64,000 nucleotides of DNA from Cloacibacterium normanense (GCF_003860565.1 NZ_CP034157.1:310001-374000); one strand, 5' to 3'. Counted from the first letter of the stretch, positions 1 to 9,031 are shown. Notes: generated by a model from the sequence alone, not told the origin. Numbers and translations: made by a program.

Positions 1-112
1 TAAGCTCTTCTTTTTTTACTTCTACAGTAAGAAATCCATAAGGTTCAGACGAAGAAATCACTGCTTCTGGAAATTCTCTATTGATGGCTTCTAAAACAAA
101 TTCGCTTGTCAT
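1..112 (-). CDS. nuoC: NADH-quinone oxidoreductase subunit C (N-terminal part)
   Basis: Only the first 37 codons are in the window; the gene runs off the left edge. The start codon is the ATG ending at 112, and the peptide begins MTSEFVLEAINREFPEA. The subunit C call rests mainly on position: it follows nuoA and nuoB in the usual complex I order on the same strand. Subunit C belongs to the peripheral arm of respiratory complex I. The gap to the nuoB stop is about 125 bases and holds no clear terminator, so co-transcription is likely. The sequence itself is too short to prove the family. Confidence 0.7.
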   Translation of the reverse strand, partial: MTSEFVLEAINREFPEAVISSSEPYGFLTVEVKKEEL

Positions 113-237
113 ATTATTAATTTGAAAATTTGAAATCGAGGTAAATTACATCGCCTTCAAAAATTTGTTTCTATTATTGTTTCAAATTTATTTTTGATAA
201 ACGCAAGACTTGAAATTCAAATCTTTACATTTTCAAA

Positions 238-795
238 TTACTTAATTCCGTAGCTTTCTAATAAAGCTTTGTATTCTGGTAAGTCTCTTCTTCTTAAGCT
301 TTCGTTTTCTGCCAAAGCTTGTACTTGCATGTAGCCTTCTAGAATTTGTTCTGGTCTTGGTGGGCATCCTGGAACATATACATCTACAGGAATAATTTTA
401 TCAATTCCTTGTAAAACAGAATAAGTATCAAAAATACCACCGCTACTTGCACAAGCACCTACAGCAACTACCCATCTTGGTTCTGCCATCTGTGTATAAA
501 CTTGTTTAAGAACTGGAGCTAATTTTTTAGAAATAGTACCACAAACCAGTAGGATATCTGCTTGTCTTGGCGAGAAACTCATTCTCTCTGCCCCGAATCT
601 AGATAAATCATAGTTAGGAGCCATAGTTGCCATAAATTCGATACCACAACAAGAAGTAGCAAATGGTAATGGCCAAAGCGAAAACTTACGCGCCATACCA
701 ATAATATCGCTTAATTTTCCTGCGAAAAAACCTTCACCTTCTATTCCTGGAGGCGCAGGTGCATTAGTATTGATTACAGGTTTATTATCTGACAT
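238..795 (-). CDS. nuoB: NADH-quinone oxidoreductase subunit B
   Basis: A 185-residue protein of normal NuoB length. NuoB carries the N2 [4Fe-4S] cluster that passes electrons to quinone in the peripheral arm of complex I. The cluster ligands are visible: the adjacent Cys49-Cys50 in ATSCCGIEFMAT, Cys115 in VGACASSGG and Cys144 in VPGCPPRPE. It lies between nuoA and nuoC on the minus strand and belongs to the nuo operon. The first 20 residues or so are a low-complexity leader common in this subunit. The assignment is firm. Confidence 0.97.
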   Translation of the reverse strand: MSDNKPVINTNAPAPPGIEGEGFFAGKLSDIIGMARKFSLWPLPFATSCCGIEFMATMAPNYDLSRFGAERMSFSPRQADILLVCGTISKKLAPVLKQVYTQMAEPRWVVAVGACASSGGIFDTYSVLQGIDKIIPVDVYVPGCPPRPEQILEGYMQVQALAENESLRRRDLPEYKALLESYGIK

Positions 796-864
796 TTTTA
801 ATTTTTTTAAAGTTTTTTTTGAAAAATCTTACTCTAATGTGTAAAACACTTTAGCGGTATAAAT

Positions 865-1236
865 TTACTTATTCCAATCTAAAGCTCCACGTTTTAGTAC
901 ATAGAAAAATCCTATGAAGAAGATTGCTATAAAAGTAGTTACCGCAAGGAATCCTTCAAATCCTAATTCTTTAAAATTTACAGCGTAAGGATAGAAAAAA
1001 ACAATTTCTATGTCGAATAAAACGAATAAAATAGCGGTAAGAAAATATTTTACAGAAAACGGAGTTCTTGCATTTCCTTCTACTTCAATTCCACACTCGA
1101 AAGTGTCATCTTTAGTAGCTCCAGAAGTGTGTCTTTTAGGACCCCAATTGTGTGATGCGTATAAAGTAAATAACACAAAACCTAAACCTACTGCCGCCTG
1201 AATAAGAACAGGGATATAATTATCAGGTAAATTCAT
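865..1236 (-). CDS. nuoA: NADH-quinone oxidoreductase subunit A
   Basis: A 123-residue membrane protein with three hydrophobic segments (about residues 9-27, 62-82 and 94-115) and the typical subunit A stretch KDDTFECGIE in the loop after the first helix. NuoA is a small membrane-arm subunit of complex I next to the quinone site. It is the first visible gene of the nuo operon; the next gene upstream is a separate small membrane protein about 120 bases away. It starts at the ATG ending at 1236. Confidence 0.96.
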   Translation of the reverse strand: MNLPDNYIPVLIQAAVGLGFVLFTLYASHNWGPKRHTSGATKDDTFECGIEVEGNARTPFSVKYFLTAILFVLFDIEIVFFYPYAVNFKELGFEGFLAVTTFIAIFFIGFFYVLKRGALDWNK

Positions 1237-1353
1237 CTCTATTAAGTATTTCTAACTGGCAAATTTACGAAATATAAATAGAAATGAGAAGTATTTTTAA
1301 ACACTTTTCTTTCTAAAAAAGGGTTTTCTCTAATTTAGAATCAATAAAAACAA

Positions 1354-1533
1354 CTACTTGTTCTTGAGGTTTTTTAAAACCTTAAACGCAATGAATGCAA
1401 TGTACCCAAAAAGAAAACTCGCAAACAAAATATTAATAATAGCATTAGTTTTCTCATCTTTTACTTGGAAAAACTGATTGTACATCACGTACATGATGAT
1501 AATGCCAATGTAATAATAAAGTTGAGTTTTCAT
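1354..1533 (-). CDS. small two-helix membrane protein, unknown function
   Basis: A 59-codon reading frame with an ATG ending at 1533 and a TAG stop at 1354. The peptide starts MKTQLYYYIGIIIMYVMYNQ, has one hydrophobic segment at residues 5-17 and a second at about 31-51, and ends in a Lys-rich tail KVLKNLKNK. This looks like a small inner-membrane protein with a short soluble loop between the helices. It sits between the acetyltransferase-like gene and nuoA on the same strand. I do not recognise the family. The regular hydrophobic pattern and the clean fit between neighbours support a real gene. Confidence 0.6.
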   Translation of the reverse strand: MKTQLYYYIGIIIMYVMYNQFFQVKDEKTNAIINILFASFLFGYIAFIAFKVLKNLKNK

Positions 1534-1543
1534 TTTTAAATTT

Positions 1544-2668
1544 TTAAAATTCTAAAGTGTAAGTTCTACGTCTCTTGTGGTTTACAGGATTATAATCTTG
1601 CCAAAGTAATTGGATGTTTTTGTTCTCTTCTAATTCTGGATTGGTCTCTAAAAATTTCACCCCTTTTTTCTTGAAAGTTTTCCAAATTTCTTTGAAAATA
1701 ATTGCAGTTACTCCTCTTCTTTGGTATTCTGGATGAATCCCGATTAAATAAAAGTTCGCTCTTTCGTTTTTTCTGCCTGCGTTTAGTAAATGATACCACC
1801 CGAATGGTAATAAACTTCCATTGGCTTTTTGCAAAGCTCTAGAATATGAAGGCATGGTAATCGCAAAAGAAATCAACTTGTCATCCTTATCCGTGATGCA
1901 GATAATGTAATCTTTGTCTATAAAACCGAAGTATTTTTCTTTGTAATGCAAGATTTGCTCATCGGTAATAGGGGTGTAAGTAGAAAGATTTTTGTATGTT
2001 TCGTCTAGTAACTTAAACATCGGTTCTACTAAAGGAAGAATTTCTTCTTTAGAATTGAATTTTATAGTTTTTAGTTGATATTTTTCTGCGATGAGTTGGC
2101 TAAATTTTTCAACTTTATCTGGTAAAACATCAGGAAACATAATTTCGAATTCTACCCATTCTTTTTCTTTCACCAATCCCAATTTTTCTAAATGTTTTGG
2201 ATAATAGTTGAAATTGTAAATGCCAATCATCGTTGCCAATCTGTCAAACCCGAAAGTGAGCATTCCTGCCTTGTCTAGATTGGTAAAACCCATCGGTCCT
2301 TCTATTTTTTTGATATTTTTTTCTTTAGCATAAGCTATAGCAGTATCAATGAGAGCTTTAGAAACGGCTTCATCATCTATAAAATCTAACCACCCGAATC
2401 TTACTTTTTCTATGCCAAGTTCTTGTGCTTCTTTGTGATTAATCATCACCGCAATTCTTCCTACGATTTCATCATCTCTGTAAGCCAAAAATTGCTTAGC
2501 TTCAGAATAAGCAAGAGCAGGGTTTTCTTCTTTGTTCCAAATGCTTTTCTCATCTTTGATTAAAGATGGTACATAATTTTGATTATTTTTGTACAGATTC
2601 ATCGGAAATTTGATAAAATCTGATAATTGTTTTTCGGTAGTAACTTGAATGATTTTTACTTCAGACAT
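1544..2668 (-). CDS. GNAT-fold acetyltransferase-like protein
   Basis: The frame is open further upstream, but those residues are a hydrophobic stretch unlike the family. The start preferred here is the ATG ending at 2668 (MSEVKIIQVTTEKQL), giving 374 residues. The C-terminal half has the GNAT pattern: GWYHLLNAGRK, then FYLIGIHPEYQRRGVTAII, where QRRGV fits the acetyl-CoA pyrophosphate loop. The N-terminal half (LAYRDDEIVGRIAVMIN) resembles a second degenerate GNAT domain. Relatives in Bacteroidota are often labelled hypothetical protein or GTP cyclohydrolase; nothing here supports the latter. The substrate is unknown. Confidence 0.75.
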   Translation of the reverse strand: MSEVKIIQVTTEKQLSDFIKFPMNLYKNNQNYVPSLIKDEKSIWNKEENPALAYSEAKQFLAYRDDEIVGRIAVMINHKEAQELGIEKVRFGWLDFIDDEAVSKALIDTAIAYAKEKNIKKIEGPMGFTNLDKAGMLTFGFDRLATMIGIYNFNYYPKHLEKLGLVKEKEWVEFEIMFPDVLPDKVEKFSQLIAEKYQLKTIKFNSKEEILPLVEPMFKLLDETYKNLSTYTPITDEQILHYKEKYFGFIDKDYIICITDKDDKLISFAITMPSYSRALQKANGSLLPFGWYHLLNAGRKNERANFYLIGIHPEYQRRGVTAIIFKEIWKTFKKKGVKFLETNPELEENKNIQLLWQDYNPVNHKRRRTYTLEF

Positions 2669-2776
2669 GTTGATAAAAATTAGAAAAACAAAGATAGCGT
2701 AAAAGATGACAATGCCCAAGTTTGGCACAGTTTTTACTTCAAAAAGGGTAAATAAAATAAAAAAGAAAATAAAAAT

Positions 2777-3487
2777 ATGACAGGTTATTATTTAATTTTA
2801 GGAGCGTTAATGCTCGTGAGTTGGTTGGTTTCGGCCAGATTGAAGTCGAAATTTCAACATTATTCCAAAGTCCATCTCAGAAATGGTATGTCTGGTAAAG
2901 AAATTGCCGAAAAAATGCTTCGCGATAATGGAATTCATGATGTGCAAGTGATTTCGGTTCCTGGTCAATTAACGGATCATTATAATCCAGTAAATAAAAC
3001 AGTAAATCTTTCTGAAGGAGTTTACATGCAGAGAAATGCAGCAGCAGCAGCAGTTGCCGCTCACGAATGTGGTCATGCTGTACAACATGCAGTTGGTTAC
3101 TCTATGTTGCAACTTCGGTCTAAATTGGTTCCGTTGGTAAATATTAGTTCTACGCTTTCTCAGTTTGTAATTTTTGCGGGGATTTCTGTGATGATTGCTT
3201 CTAGAAGTATTCAGAATCCGCAAGGGAATACTACAGTTTTGGCAATTGGTGTTTTACTTTTTGCGGTAACTACACTTTTTGCGTTCATCACTTTACCAGT
3301 AGAGTATGACGCGAGTAAAAGAGCGCTAGCTTGGTTAGAAAATTCAGGAACATTAGGTAGAGAAGAGCATGCTGCGGCTGAAGATTCACTAAAATGGGCG
3401 GCGAGAACTTATGTAGTAGCAGCACTTGGTTCATTAGCACAATTGCTTTATTGGGCATCAATGCTTTTCGGAGGAAGAAGAGATTAA
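2777..3487 (+). CDS. YugP-like membrane zinc metallopeptidase
   Basis: A 236-residue protein of the neutral zinc metallopeptidase family (Zn_peptidase_2, YugP-like). The HExxH zinc site is His96-Glu97-Cys98-Gly99-His100, in a long Ala-rich helix. The family pattern VPGQLTDHYNPVNKTVNLS precedes it and LPVEYDASKRAL follows, the latter including a likely third ligand. Hydrophobic segments at about 4-19, 125-143, 155-173 and near the C-terminus place it in the inner membrane. Its physiological substrate is unknown. It stands alone on the plus strand and converges with yigZ, whose stop lies 2 bases beyond. Confidence 0.92.
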   Translation: MTGYYLILGALMLVSWLVSARLKSKFQHYSKVHLRNGMSGKEIAEKMLRDNGIHDVQVISVPGQLTDHYNPVNKTVNLSEGVYMQRNAAAAAVAAHECGHAVQHAVGYSMLQLRSKLVPLVNISSTLSQFVIFAGISVMIASRSIQNPQGNTTVLAIGVLLFAVTTLFAFITLPVEYDASKRALAWLENSGTLGREEHAAAEDSLKWAARTYVVAALGSLAQLLYWASMLFGGRRD

Positions 3488-3488
3488 T

Positions 3489-4094
3489 TTAATCTAAAAA
3501 ATTAAATGTTACATATTGAATCTCGGACAAAAGTTCCGAGATTTTTTCTTTTTCGGACAAATTGAATCTTGCTGTTATCATACAATCTTCCTGTGCATCA
3601 AAATTCAAAACTTTTGCATCAAATTTATTGAGAAGAGAAAAAATGATGTTTTGTTGAGAAAATTTAAAATGGATTTCTAGTTCGGTTTCTAATTCTTTGG
3701 TGATAATTTCTGCGTGTTCCAAAGTATATTTGGTGCTTTCTTTATACGTTTTTACTAAACCAGAAACGCCTAATTTGGTTCCGCCATAATAACGAATGAT
3801 TACCACTAAAACATTGGTAAGATTGTGAGCGAGAAGTTGATTGTAAATAGGTAAACCAGCACTTCCTGAAGGTTCGCCGTCATCATTTGCGCGGTAATTT
3901 TCACCATTAATTCCTATTCTGAAAGCATAACAATGATGAGTAGCTTTTGGATGTTCTTCTTTTAAATTTTCTAGAGCAGTTTTGAGTTCCTTTTCGTTAT
4001 TGACAGGAAATGCAAAACCGATAAATTTGCTCCCTTTTTCTTTGAGCAAAATATCTCGAACTTCAGATTTTATGGTGGTGTAATTGTATTGCAT
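3489..4094 (-). CDS. yigZ: YigZ/IMPACT family protein
   Basis: A 201-residue protein if started at MQYNYTTIKSEV (ATG ending at 4094); the three earlier residues are poorly supported. It carries the UPF0029/IMPACT core: KGSKFIGFAFPV, then KATHHCYAFRIG, NDDGEPSGSAGLPI and VVIIRYYGGTKLGVSGLV, and ends in the ferredoxin-like second domain. The fold is related to domain IV of elongation factor G. The family is widely conserved and its role in bacteria is poorly defined. The gene converges with the zinc peptidase gene almost without spacing. Confidence 0.93.
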   Translation of the reverse strand: MQYNYTTIKSEVRDILLKEKGSKFIGFAFPVNNEKELKTALENLKEEHPKATHHCYAFRIGINGENYRANDDGEPSGSAGLPIYNQLLAHNLTNVLVVIIRYYGGTKLGVSGLVKTYKESTKYTLEHAEIITKELETELEIHFKFSQQNIIFSLLNKFDAKVLNFDAQEDCMITARFNLSEKEKISELLSEIQYVTFNFLD

Positions 4095-4131
4095 AAAAAA
4101 CACCTCAAAAGTATGAGATGTTTTTTGTTTT
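4095..4131 (-). terminator. rho-independent terminator of the T9SS cargo gene
   Basis: Read on the minus strand, a short stem (CTCA/TGAG extended by an A/T-rich arm) is followed by a run of T. It lies directly downstream of the gene ending at 4145 and upstream of yigZ, so the two are probably separate units. Confidence 0.6.
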
Positions 4132-4144
4132 ATAAAATTTAATT

Positions 4145-4813
4145 TTAGTTTTTAATCAATTTTAATGTTTCTGAGTTGGTTTTTAGTAAATAAATTCCAG
4201 TATTAAGGCTAGAAACATCAAAGTTGTTTTGTCCTTTTTTAAGGTTAAACTTTTTAACTAATTTTCCTTGAGAATCAAATAACTCAGCATCTTGATTAAG
4301 AGGAGAAAGAATATCAAGAGAATTTTTTACCGGATTAGAAGTCAGTAAAAGTTTATTTTTTGATAATTCTTCTATGCTCAGATTGGTGCTTTGTACTGCT
4401 CCGGTAAGTGTTCCGTTTCCTGAAGTGAGATTCCCTCCACAATTTCCTTCTGTAACAGCGATGTTTTCTGTCCAAACTCCTAATGTTAAATTTGGTGGAT
4501 TGGGTATAGAAGCAGAAGTATTATGATAAATGAGATATGGATTAATAAAATCTCCATTTCCAGTATCCGCTAAAAATTCCCATCTGTTATCATTGTTGTT
4601 CCAAGAAATTTGGAATTCGCAAGTTCCTAACCCGCCACATTCCTGTGCACCATCTATTGGAGTGGTTTGGTAAACGTTTCGCCCGTGAACATCAGTGCTT
4701 ATTTTATTGAAAACATAAGTTTGGGTTTCAAATAAGTTAGTACAACCCGAAAATGTTATCGTTTGTGAATAAGCTAATGATGTAAAAAAAAATAAAAATA
4801 ATAACTTTTTCAT
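4145..4813 (-). CDS. secreted protein with T9SS type A sorting domain
   Basis: A 222-residue secreted protein. The ATG ending at 4813 (MKKLLFLFFFTSLAYSQ) gives a clean signal peptide. The middle has Cys pairs and a Trp-rich beta domain (about 20-140) that I do not recognise. The last 75 residues or so match a T9SS type A sorting domain: LTSNPVKNSLDI, then ELFDSQGKLVKK and the ending LNTGIYLLKTNSETLKLIKN. The protein is therefore inferred to cross the outer membrane by the gliding-linked secretion system. It starts only 6 bases after the stop of the tail-collar gene, so the two are probably translated from one mRNA. Confidence 0.85.
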   Translation of the reverse strand: MKKLLFLFFFTSLAYSQTITFSGCTNLFETQTYVFNKISTDVHGRNVYQTTPIDGAQECGGLGTCEFQISWNNNDNRWEFLADTGNGDFINPYLIYHNTSASIPNPPNLTLGVWTENIAVTEGNCGGNLTSGNGTLTGAVQSTNLSIEELSKNKLLLTSNPVKNSLDILSPLNQDAELFDSQGKLVKKFNLKKGQNNFDVSSLNTGIYLLKTNSETLKLIKN

Positions 4814-4819
4814 ACTCAA

Positions 4820-5404
4820 TTAATTTCTTGATGGATAAATGCCTTCTAAAGCAATGTAATAGCCTATTGATAGATAAGGTTGCATATTATTTACAGGAGT
4901 TCCGTTTCCTGTATTACCTACCATTGTTGGGTTCATTGTAGTGTTTGCGGTAGCACTAGAATATTCTTTGTCTAATGTTTTAGTATCTGCAGGAAGATTG
5001 TTGGTTGGCGAATTTTGATTTCCTTCAGAAGTAACAGCTTTAATGGCATGATTGTGAGGAGGTAGATTAGTAACTAATAAAGTATTAGTTTCTGTACCAG
5101 ACATTTCTCCTAAAGTTTTAGGGGTTAAACCAGGTCCATTACCAATACCTACTACTATTCTTCCTCTTAAATCTGGTAAAGCAAAAGTAGTTCTTCCATC
5201 ACCACCATAGGTTGTGCCTAAAAGTGAAAATAATGCAGTGTTCTGAGCTATAGGTAATAGTCTTCCATCGCATAAAGCCCAACCTCTAGGTTCAAAGTTG
5301 TAAGGGAAAATAGTTATTTGCCCGATATAAGGCTCCACTTGTGCTTTCATTGTAGATGTACTGCTAAAAAATACAAATACAAAAAATAATAGAATTTTTT
5401 TCAT
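4820..5404 (-). CDS. secreted phage tail-collar domain protein (MdpB-like)
   Basis: A 194-residue protein with a signal peptide (about residues 1-21) followed by the phage tail collar fold also found in microcystin-dependent protein B: VEPYIGQITIFPYNF, GWALCDGRLLPI, SLLGTTYGGDG, FALPDLRGRIVVG and LPPHNH. Such domains form receptor-binding fibre tips in phages. Here there are no phage genes nearby and the protein has its own signal peptide, so it is a chromosomal secreted protein rather than a prophage remnant. It is coupled to the T9SS cargo gene that follows. Its function is unknown. Confidence 0.88.
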   Translation of the reverse strand: MKKILLFFVFVFFSSTSTMKAQVEPYIGQITIFPYNFEPRGWALCDGRLLPIAQNTALFSLLGTTYGGDGRTTFALPDLRGRIVVGIGNGPGLTPKTLGEMSGTETNTLLVTNLPPHNHAIKAVTSEGNQNSPTNNLPADTKTLDKEYSSATANTTMNPTMVGNTGNGTPVNNMQPYLSIGYYIALEGIYPSRN

Positions 5405-5589
5405 GAGTAAAAAAGTTTTTGGTTACTCAACAAAAATAACTCATTTTTATTAAAGTTTTTTAAAAATAATGTTAATTCTATTATTAATTTTGAAATATTA
5501 GTGTGGATTCCGTTTCTATTAGAGCTTGTAAAGAGATTAACAATACAGTTGTTGAAATAGGTAATTAATAGTTTTTTCTCAATATTAAA

Positions 5590-6606
5590 TTATGAAAAAA
5601 AAGAAACTACATTATCTCTCATTGTCTTTTTTTGAGTCAGTTTTCCATTAAATTTAGGAGCTTTTGTGCCATTTTCTAATAGGAGATTTTCGTTTTTAAT
5701 GATAATGATTTCATCCCAAAGATTTTGGTCAATAAAAGTTTGTAAAGTTCTGCTTCCTCCTTCTACTAAAACCGATTGAATCTGATTTTCGTAAAGTTTC
5801 TGCATGAGTTCTTCCATGAAATTTTCTTTAGAAATTTTGATGAATTTTACATTTCCTTCTTCTACTTCTTTTTCTTGATTGAAAACCAAAGTAGGCGCTT
5901 CATCATTATAAATTTTAAAATTTCTAGGAACTTTTAAATCAAAATCAATCAAAATTCTCACAGGGTTTCTACCTTCCACTAATCGAGTAGTTAAGCTAGG
6001 GTTGTCATTCAAAGCGGTTTGAGTTCCCACCAAAATAGCATGCTCCTCGCTTCTGATTTGATGTACAAATTGAGAAGCCAATTCGTTGGAAATTTTTGTA
6101 GGTTTAAAATCTTGGTCGATAAAACCGTCTTTGCTTTCTGCCCATTTTAGAATCAGATAAGGACGTTTTTTCTCATGGAAAGTGAAAAATCTTTTGTTTA
6201 AATCTCTGCATTCTTCTTCCAAAATTCCAGAAATGGTTTCTATTCCTGCATCCATAAGGATTTTTTTGCCTTTTCCGTTTACTTTATCATGGCTGTCCAT
6301 TGCACCAATTACCACTTTTTTAAAACCAATTTCTTTTAATTTCAATGAACACGGAGGTGTTTTCCCGAAATGTGCACAAGGTTCAAGTGAGACATAAATC
6401 GTAGACTCGGGTAAAAGTTCTGGATTTTGTACAGAATTAATCGCATTGATTTCTGCATGAGCTTCACCTGCTTTTTGGTGAAAACCTTCGCCGATGATGA
6501 CATCGTTATGAACAATTACTGCGCCAACTAAAGGATTTGGATAGGTTTTTCCAGTCGCTTTTTTGGCAAGTTCTATGCAGCGTTTTATGTAAGTTTCGTG
6601 ATTCAT
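5590..6606 (-). CDS. ribD: bifunctional riboflavin biosynthesis protein RibD
   Basis: A 338-residue two-domain enzyme of riboflavin synthesis. The N-terminal deaminase has the zinc site His50-Ala51-Glu52 (GEAHAEINA) and the paired cysteines of EPCAHFGKTPPC (77 and 86). The C-terminal reductase (from about residue 147) shows PYLILKWAESKDG, ILVGTQTALNDNPSLTTR and VLVEGGSRTLQTFI. Together they convert diaminohydroxyphosphoribosylaminopyrimidine to the aminouracil product using NADPH. Length and domain order are normal for the bifunctional form. It is the last gene of a minus-strand run with the two genes upstream. Confidence 0.96.
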   Translation of the reverse strand: MNHETYIKRCIELAKKATGKTYPNPLVGAVIVHNDVIIGEGFHQKAGEAHAEINAINSVQNPELLPESTIYVSLEPCAHFGKTPPCSLKLKEIGFKKVVIGAMDSHDKVNGKGKKILMDAGIETISGILEEECRDLNKRFFTFHEKKRPYLILKWAESKDGFIDQDFKPTKISNELASQFVHQIRSEEHAILVGTQTALNDNPSLTTRLVEGRNPVRILIDFDLKVPRNFKIYNDEAPTLVFNQEKEVEEGNVKFIKISKENFMEELMQKLYENQIQSVLVEGGSRTLQTFIDQNLWDEIIIIKNENLLLENGTKAPKFNGKLTQKKTMRDNVVSFFS

Positions 6607-6620
6607 TTTATTTGAAAAAA

Positions 6621-6644
6621 AATTCCGAAAAAAATTCCGGAATT
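6621..6644 (-). terminator. terminator after the secreted protein at 6.6-7.2 kb
   Basis: On the minus strand a 7-bp stem AATTCCG/CGGAATT is followed by a T run. It overlaps the stop codon of the upstream gene and lies just before ribD, so ribD may also use its own promoter. Confidence 0.55.
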
Positions 6645-7245
6645 AGTTAGTTTTTAGAGTTACAGAAGGAATGGTCATGGTAATAATTCCTTCTAAAAGT
6701 TTATTTCTTTTTTTGCCTATTGATTTTTGAAAACCTTTAGCATCTTCAGTAGATTTTTCTTTGTAGGCAATAATCATAAATGTACTTTCTTCGCCTAACA
6801 GTGTATTTCTGAATCTGTAGATGTTATAATCAGCAAATTCTTCTTCTGGTGCTTCCGCTTTTTTGTCTTTTGGAACATTGGTGGTAATAAAATCTACTAC
6901 GAATTCGGTTCCATTAGGATTTTCGGTAACATTGTAAGTGCAATACTTGTCAGTTTCGGCTCTTCGGTCGAGTTCTTCTGTTTTTTGATAAGTAGCTTCT
7001 TTAGCGTCTATATTTTTATTGAAAAAATAAATGGTAATGACCGCTGAAGCAACTTCTATTCTTTCGTCTTCTAAAATATATTCCTGTACAAATTGGACTT
7101 TAGATTTTTGTTGTGCAGAAACCAAAACATATTTACTTTCGTTAAAGGTAAGTTCTGGCACACCAATTAAGTCTTCGGTGTTTTGTGAATAAAAAATCCC
7201 CGAAAATAGTAAAAGTACAACGATCGAAAACAGTTTACGAATCAT
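6643..7245 (-). CDS. secreted protein of unknown function
   Basis: A 200-residue protein with a clear signal peptide (MIRKLFSIVVLLLFSGIFYS, cleavage near residue 20). The mature part is mixed alpha/beta without cysteine motifs apart from one Cys in DKYCTYNV. It has no sorting domain, so it is inferred to be periplasmic. It starts 2 bases before the DUF349 stop, so the two genes are translationally coupled or at least co-transcribed. I do not recognise the family. Confidence 0.7.
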   Translation of the reverse strand: MIRKLFSIVVLLLFSGIFYSQNTEDLIGVPELTFNESKYVLVSAQQKSKVQFVQEYILEDERIEVASAVITIYFFNKNIDAKEATYQKTEELDRRAETDKYCTYNVTENPNGTEFVVDFITTNVPKDKKAEAPEEEFADYNIYRFRNTLLGEESTFMIIAYKEKSTEDAKGFQKSIGKKRNKLLEGIITMTIPSVTLKTN

Positions 7246-7246
7246 C

Positions 7247-9031
7247 TTATTCTCCCGAAATAATATGGTGAAGGCTTTGTTTTAACATTTCTAACTGAGC
7301 TTTTTTGTCATCAATTTTATCAAAAGTATCTTTCAATAAAGGATTATCACGAGATACTTTGCCAAAGAAGCCTAAGTTGTTTTCTAATTTTACAATTTCT
7401 GCTTCTAAATCAGCCACTTGATTTTTGATTTTTCTAGCTTTATCAGTCAATTGAGATTCAGTAAGACCTTCTTCTTTCAAATCAAATTCATTGATTTTGT
7501 TCAGTCTTAATTTCTCTCTCATCGTTTTATTAAACTCAGTATTGATAGCCATTTTATCTCTTGGTACTTTTCCGATGTTGTTCCAAGCAGTTTTAATGTT
7601 TTCAATTTTTTCTACGCTTCCTTCTTCGTCGCCAATTTCTTTTAATTCATCTAAAAGCGCACGTTTTTGTCTGTAATTTTCTTTCCAGTCGTCTGTTACA
7701 GCATTGTTTTTAGTTCTGTAATTATTAAAAAACGTGTTGCAAGCTTCACGGAAATCATCCCAAACTTTATTGGTCATACTTCTAGGAACGTGACCTATTT
7801 TTTTCCAGTCTTCTTGTAATTTTTTGAACAATGGAACTGCAATTTCCCAATCTTCAGAATTCATATTATCTTGAGCGGTTTGTATAAGCTTCAGTTTTTC
7901 TTCTAAATTGGTATGCTGAGAGTTTTTAAGGCCTTTGTAGAATTCATTTTTCTTCGCGTTGAAAGCTCTAAGCGCTAATTTGAATTCGTTCCAGTTTTGG
8001 TTAGAAATTTTTCTAGGAACGCTTCCTAATTTTAAGAAATCTGCTCTTAGACTTTCTACGGTGTTGATGGCGTTTTGCCAATAATTATGATTCGGAGCTT
8101 TATCAGGGGAAGTCAGTTTTTTAATCGTATCGATGATTTGATTTTTCTTCTCAAGATTAGCTTGCTGTTCGCCATCGATTACGGCTAATAATTCTGATTT
8201 TCTTTCGTGAATTTTATTAGAAATTTCTTTGAATTCTTCCCAAGTTTTATCACGAAATTCTTCAGCAACTGGTTCTGCTTCTTCTTTCCAAAGCTTGTGC
8301 AAAAACTGTAATTCGTTTAATGCTTTTTGTACTACAGGTTCGTTTTGTAATTCTTTGGCTCTGGCAATAATATGCTGTCTTTTTTCTAGATTATGTGCAT
8401 ATTCTTGCTCTCTGTATTCTTTATTTAAGTCTAACATTTGATAGAAATTATTCAAATGGTAGAAATAATTATTGTTAAGATTTTTGAATTCTGATTTTGC
8501 TACTTGTCCAGCGTTGCTCCATTCTTCTTTAATTTCTCTGATGGCGCGGAAAAGATTGGTGTTCGGTTCAGAATGCGTGTAAAGATTTTTTAATTTTTCT
8601 ATAATTGAGATTCTCTTTTCGAGATTGTCTTTTTGCTCAGATTCTTGTTTTCTGTGGAAAACATCATATTTTTCTTTGAAAATATTGCTCAGTGCAGAAA
8701 TTTTTGATTGAAGAGGATGTTCATAATGTGCATCTGCTTCTTTTTGGTCTTCACTTTCTAGGTTTATTTTGTGAAGAAGCATTTCTTTTACTGCATTAAA
8801 TTTTTTATGATTAGCTCCTGAATCTTCTGCATTAATCAGTGCTTCTAACTTAGTCATTAATTCTCCCGAAGTCATTTTTTCATGTTCGTGGTGTTCTACC
8901 ATATCATGAGTTTCTTCTTCATGAACTTCTGAATCATGGCTTTCTTGAGGAGCAACAGATTGATTAGCAGTTTCTTCGTTTGGATTTACAATGTTCTCTT
9001 GAGCTTCAGAATTAGGGTTATCTGTAATCAT
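7247..9031 (-). CDS. DUF349 repeat protein
   Basis: A 594-residue, highly charged, largely alpha-helical protein. An acidic, His-rich N-terminal region (about 1-60) is followed by at least five DUF349-type repeats, each with a W..F or W..A core (for example VARSEFKNLN-like, GSVPRKISNQNWNEFK, GHVPRSMTNKVWDDFR, GKVPRDKMAINTEF), and a coiled-coil C-terminus (about 530-590). No catalytic motif is visible. DUF349 proteins of this size are common in Bacteroidota; their role is not settled. It is followed without a gap by a secreted protein gene and then ribD. Confidence 0.85.
   Translation of the reverse strand: MITDNPNSEAQENIVNPNEETANQSVAPQESHDSEVHEEETHDMVEHHEHEKMTSGELMTKLEALINAEDSGANHKKFNAVKEMLLHKINLESEDQKEADAHYEHPLQSKISALSNIFKEKYDVFHRKQESEQKDNLEKRISIIEKLKNLYTHSEPNTNLFRAIREIKEEWSNAGQVAKSEFKNLNNNYFYHLNNFYQMLDLNKEYREQEYAHNLEKRQHIIARAKELQNEPVVQKALNELQFLHKLWKEEAEPVAEEFRDKTWEEFKEISNKIHERKSELLAVIDGEQQANLEKKNQIIDTIKKLTSPDKAPNHNYWQNAINTVESLRADFLKLGSVPRKISNQNWNEFKLALRAFNAKKNEFYKGLKNSQHTNLEEKLKLIQTAQDNMNSEDWEIAVPLFKKLQEDWKKIGHVPRSMTNKVWDDFREACNTFFNNYRTKNNAVTDDWKENYRQKRALLDELKEIGDEEGSVEKIENIKTAWNNIGKVPRDKMAINTEFNKTMREKLRLNKINEFDLKEEGLTESQLTDKARKIKNQVADLEAEIVKLENNLGFFGKVSRDNPLLKDTFDKIDDKKAQLEMLKQSLHHIISGE

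Noticed and set aside
4820-5404. Prophage remnant suggested by the tail-collar domain
   Set aside because: No other phage gene is near, and the protein has a secretion signal. MdpB-like proteins of this kind are chromosomal in Bacteroidota.
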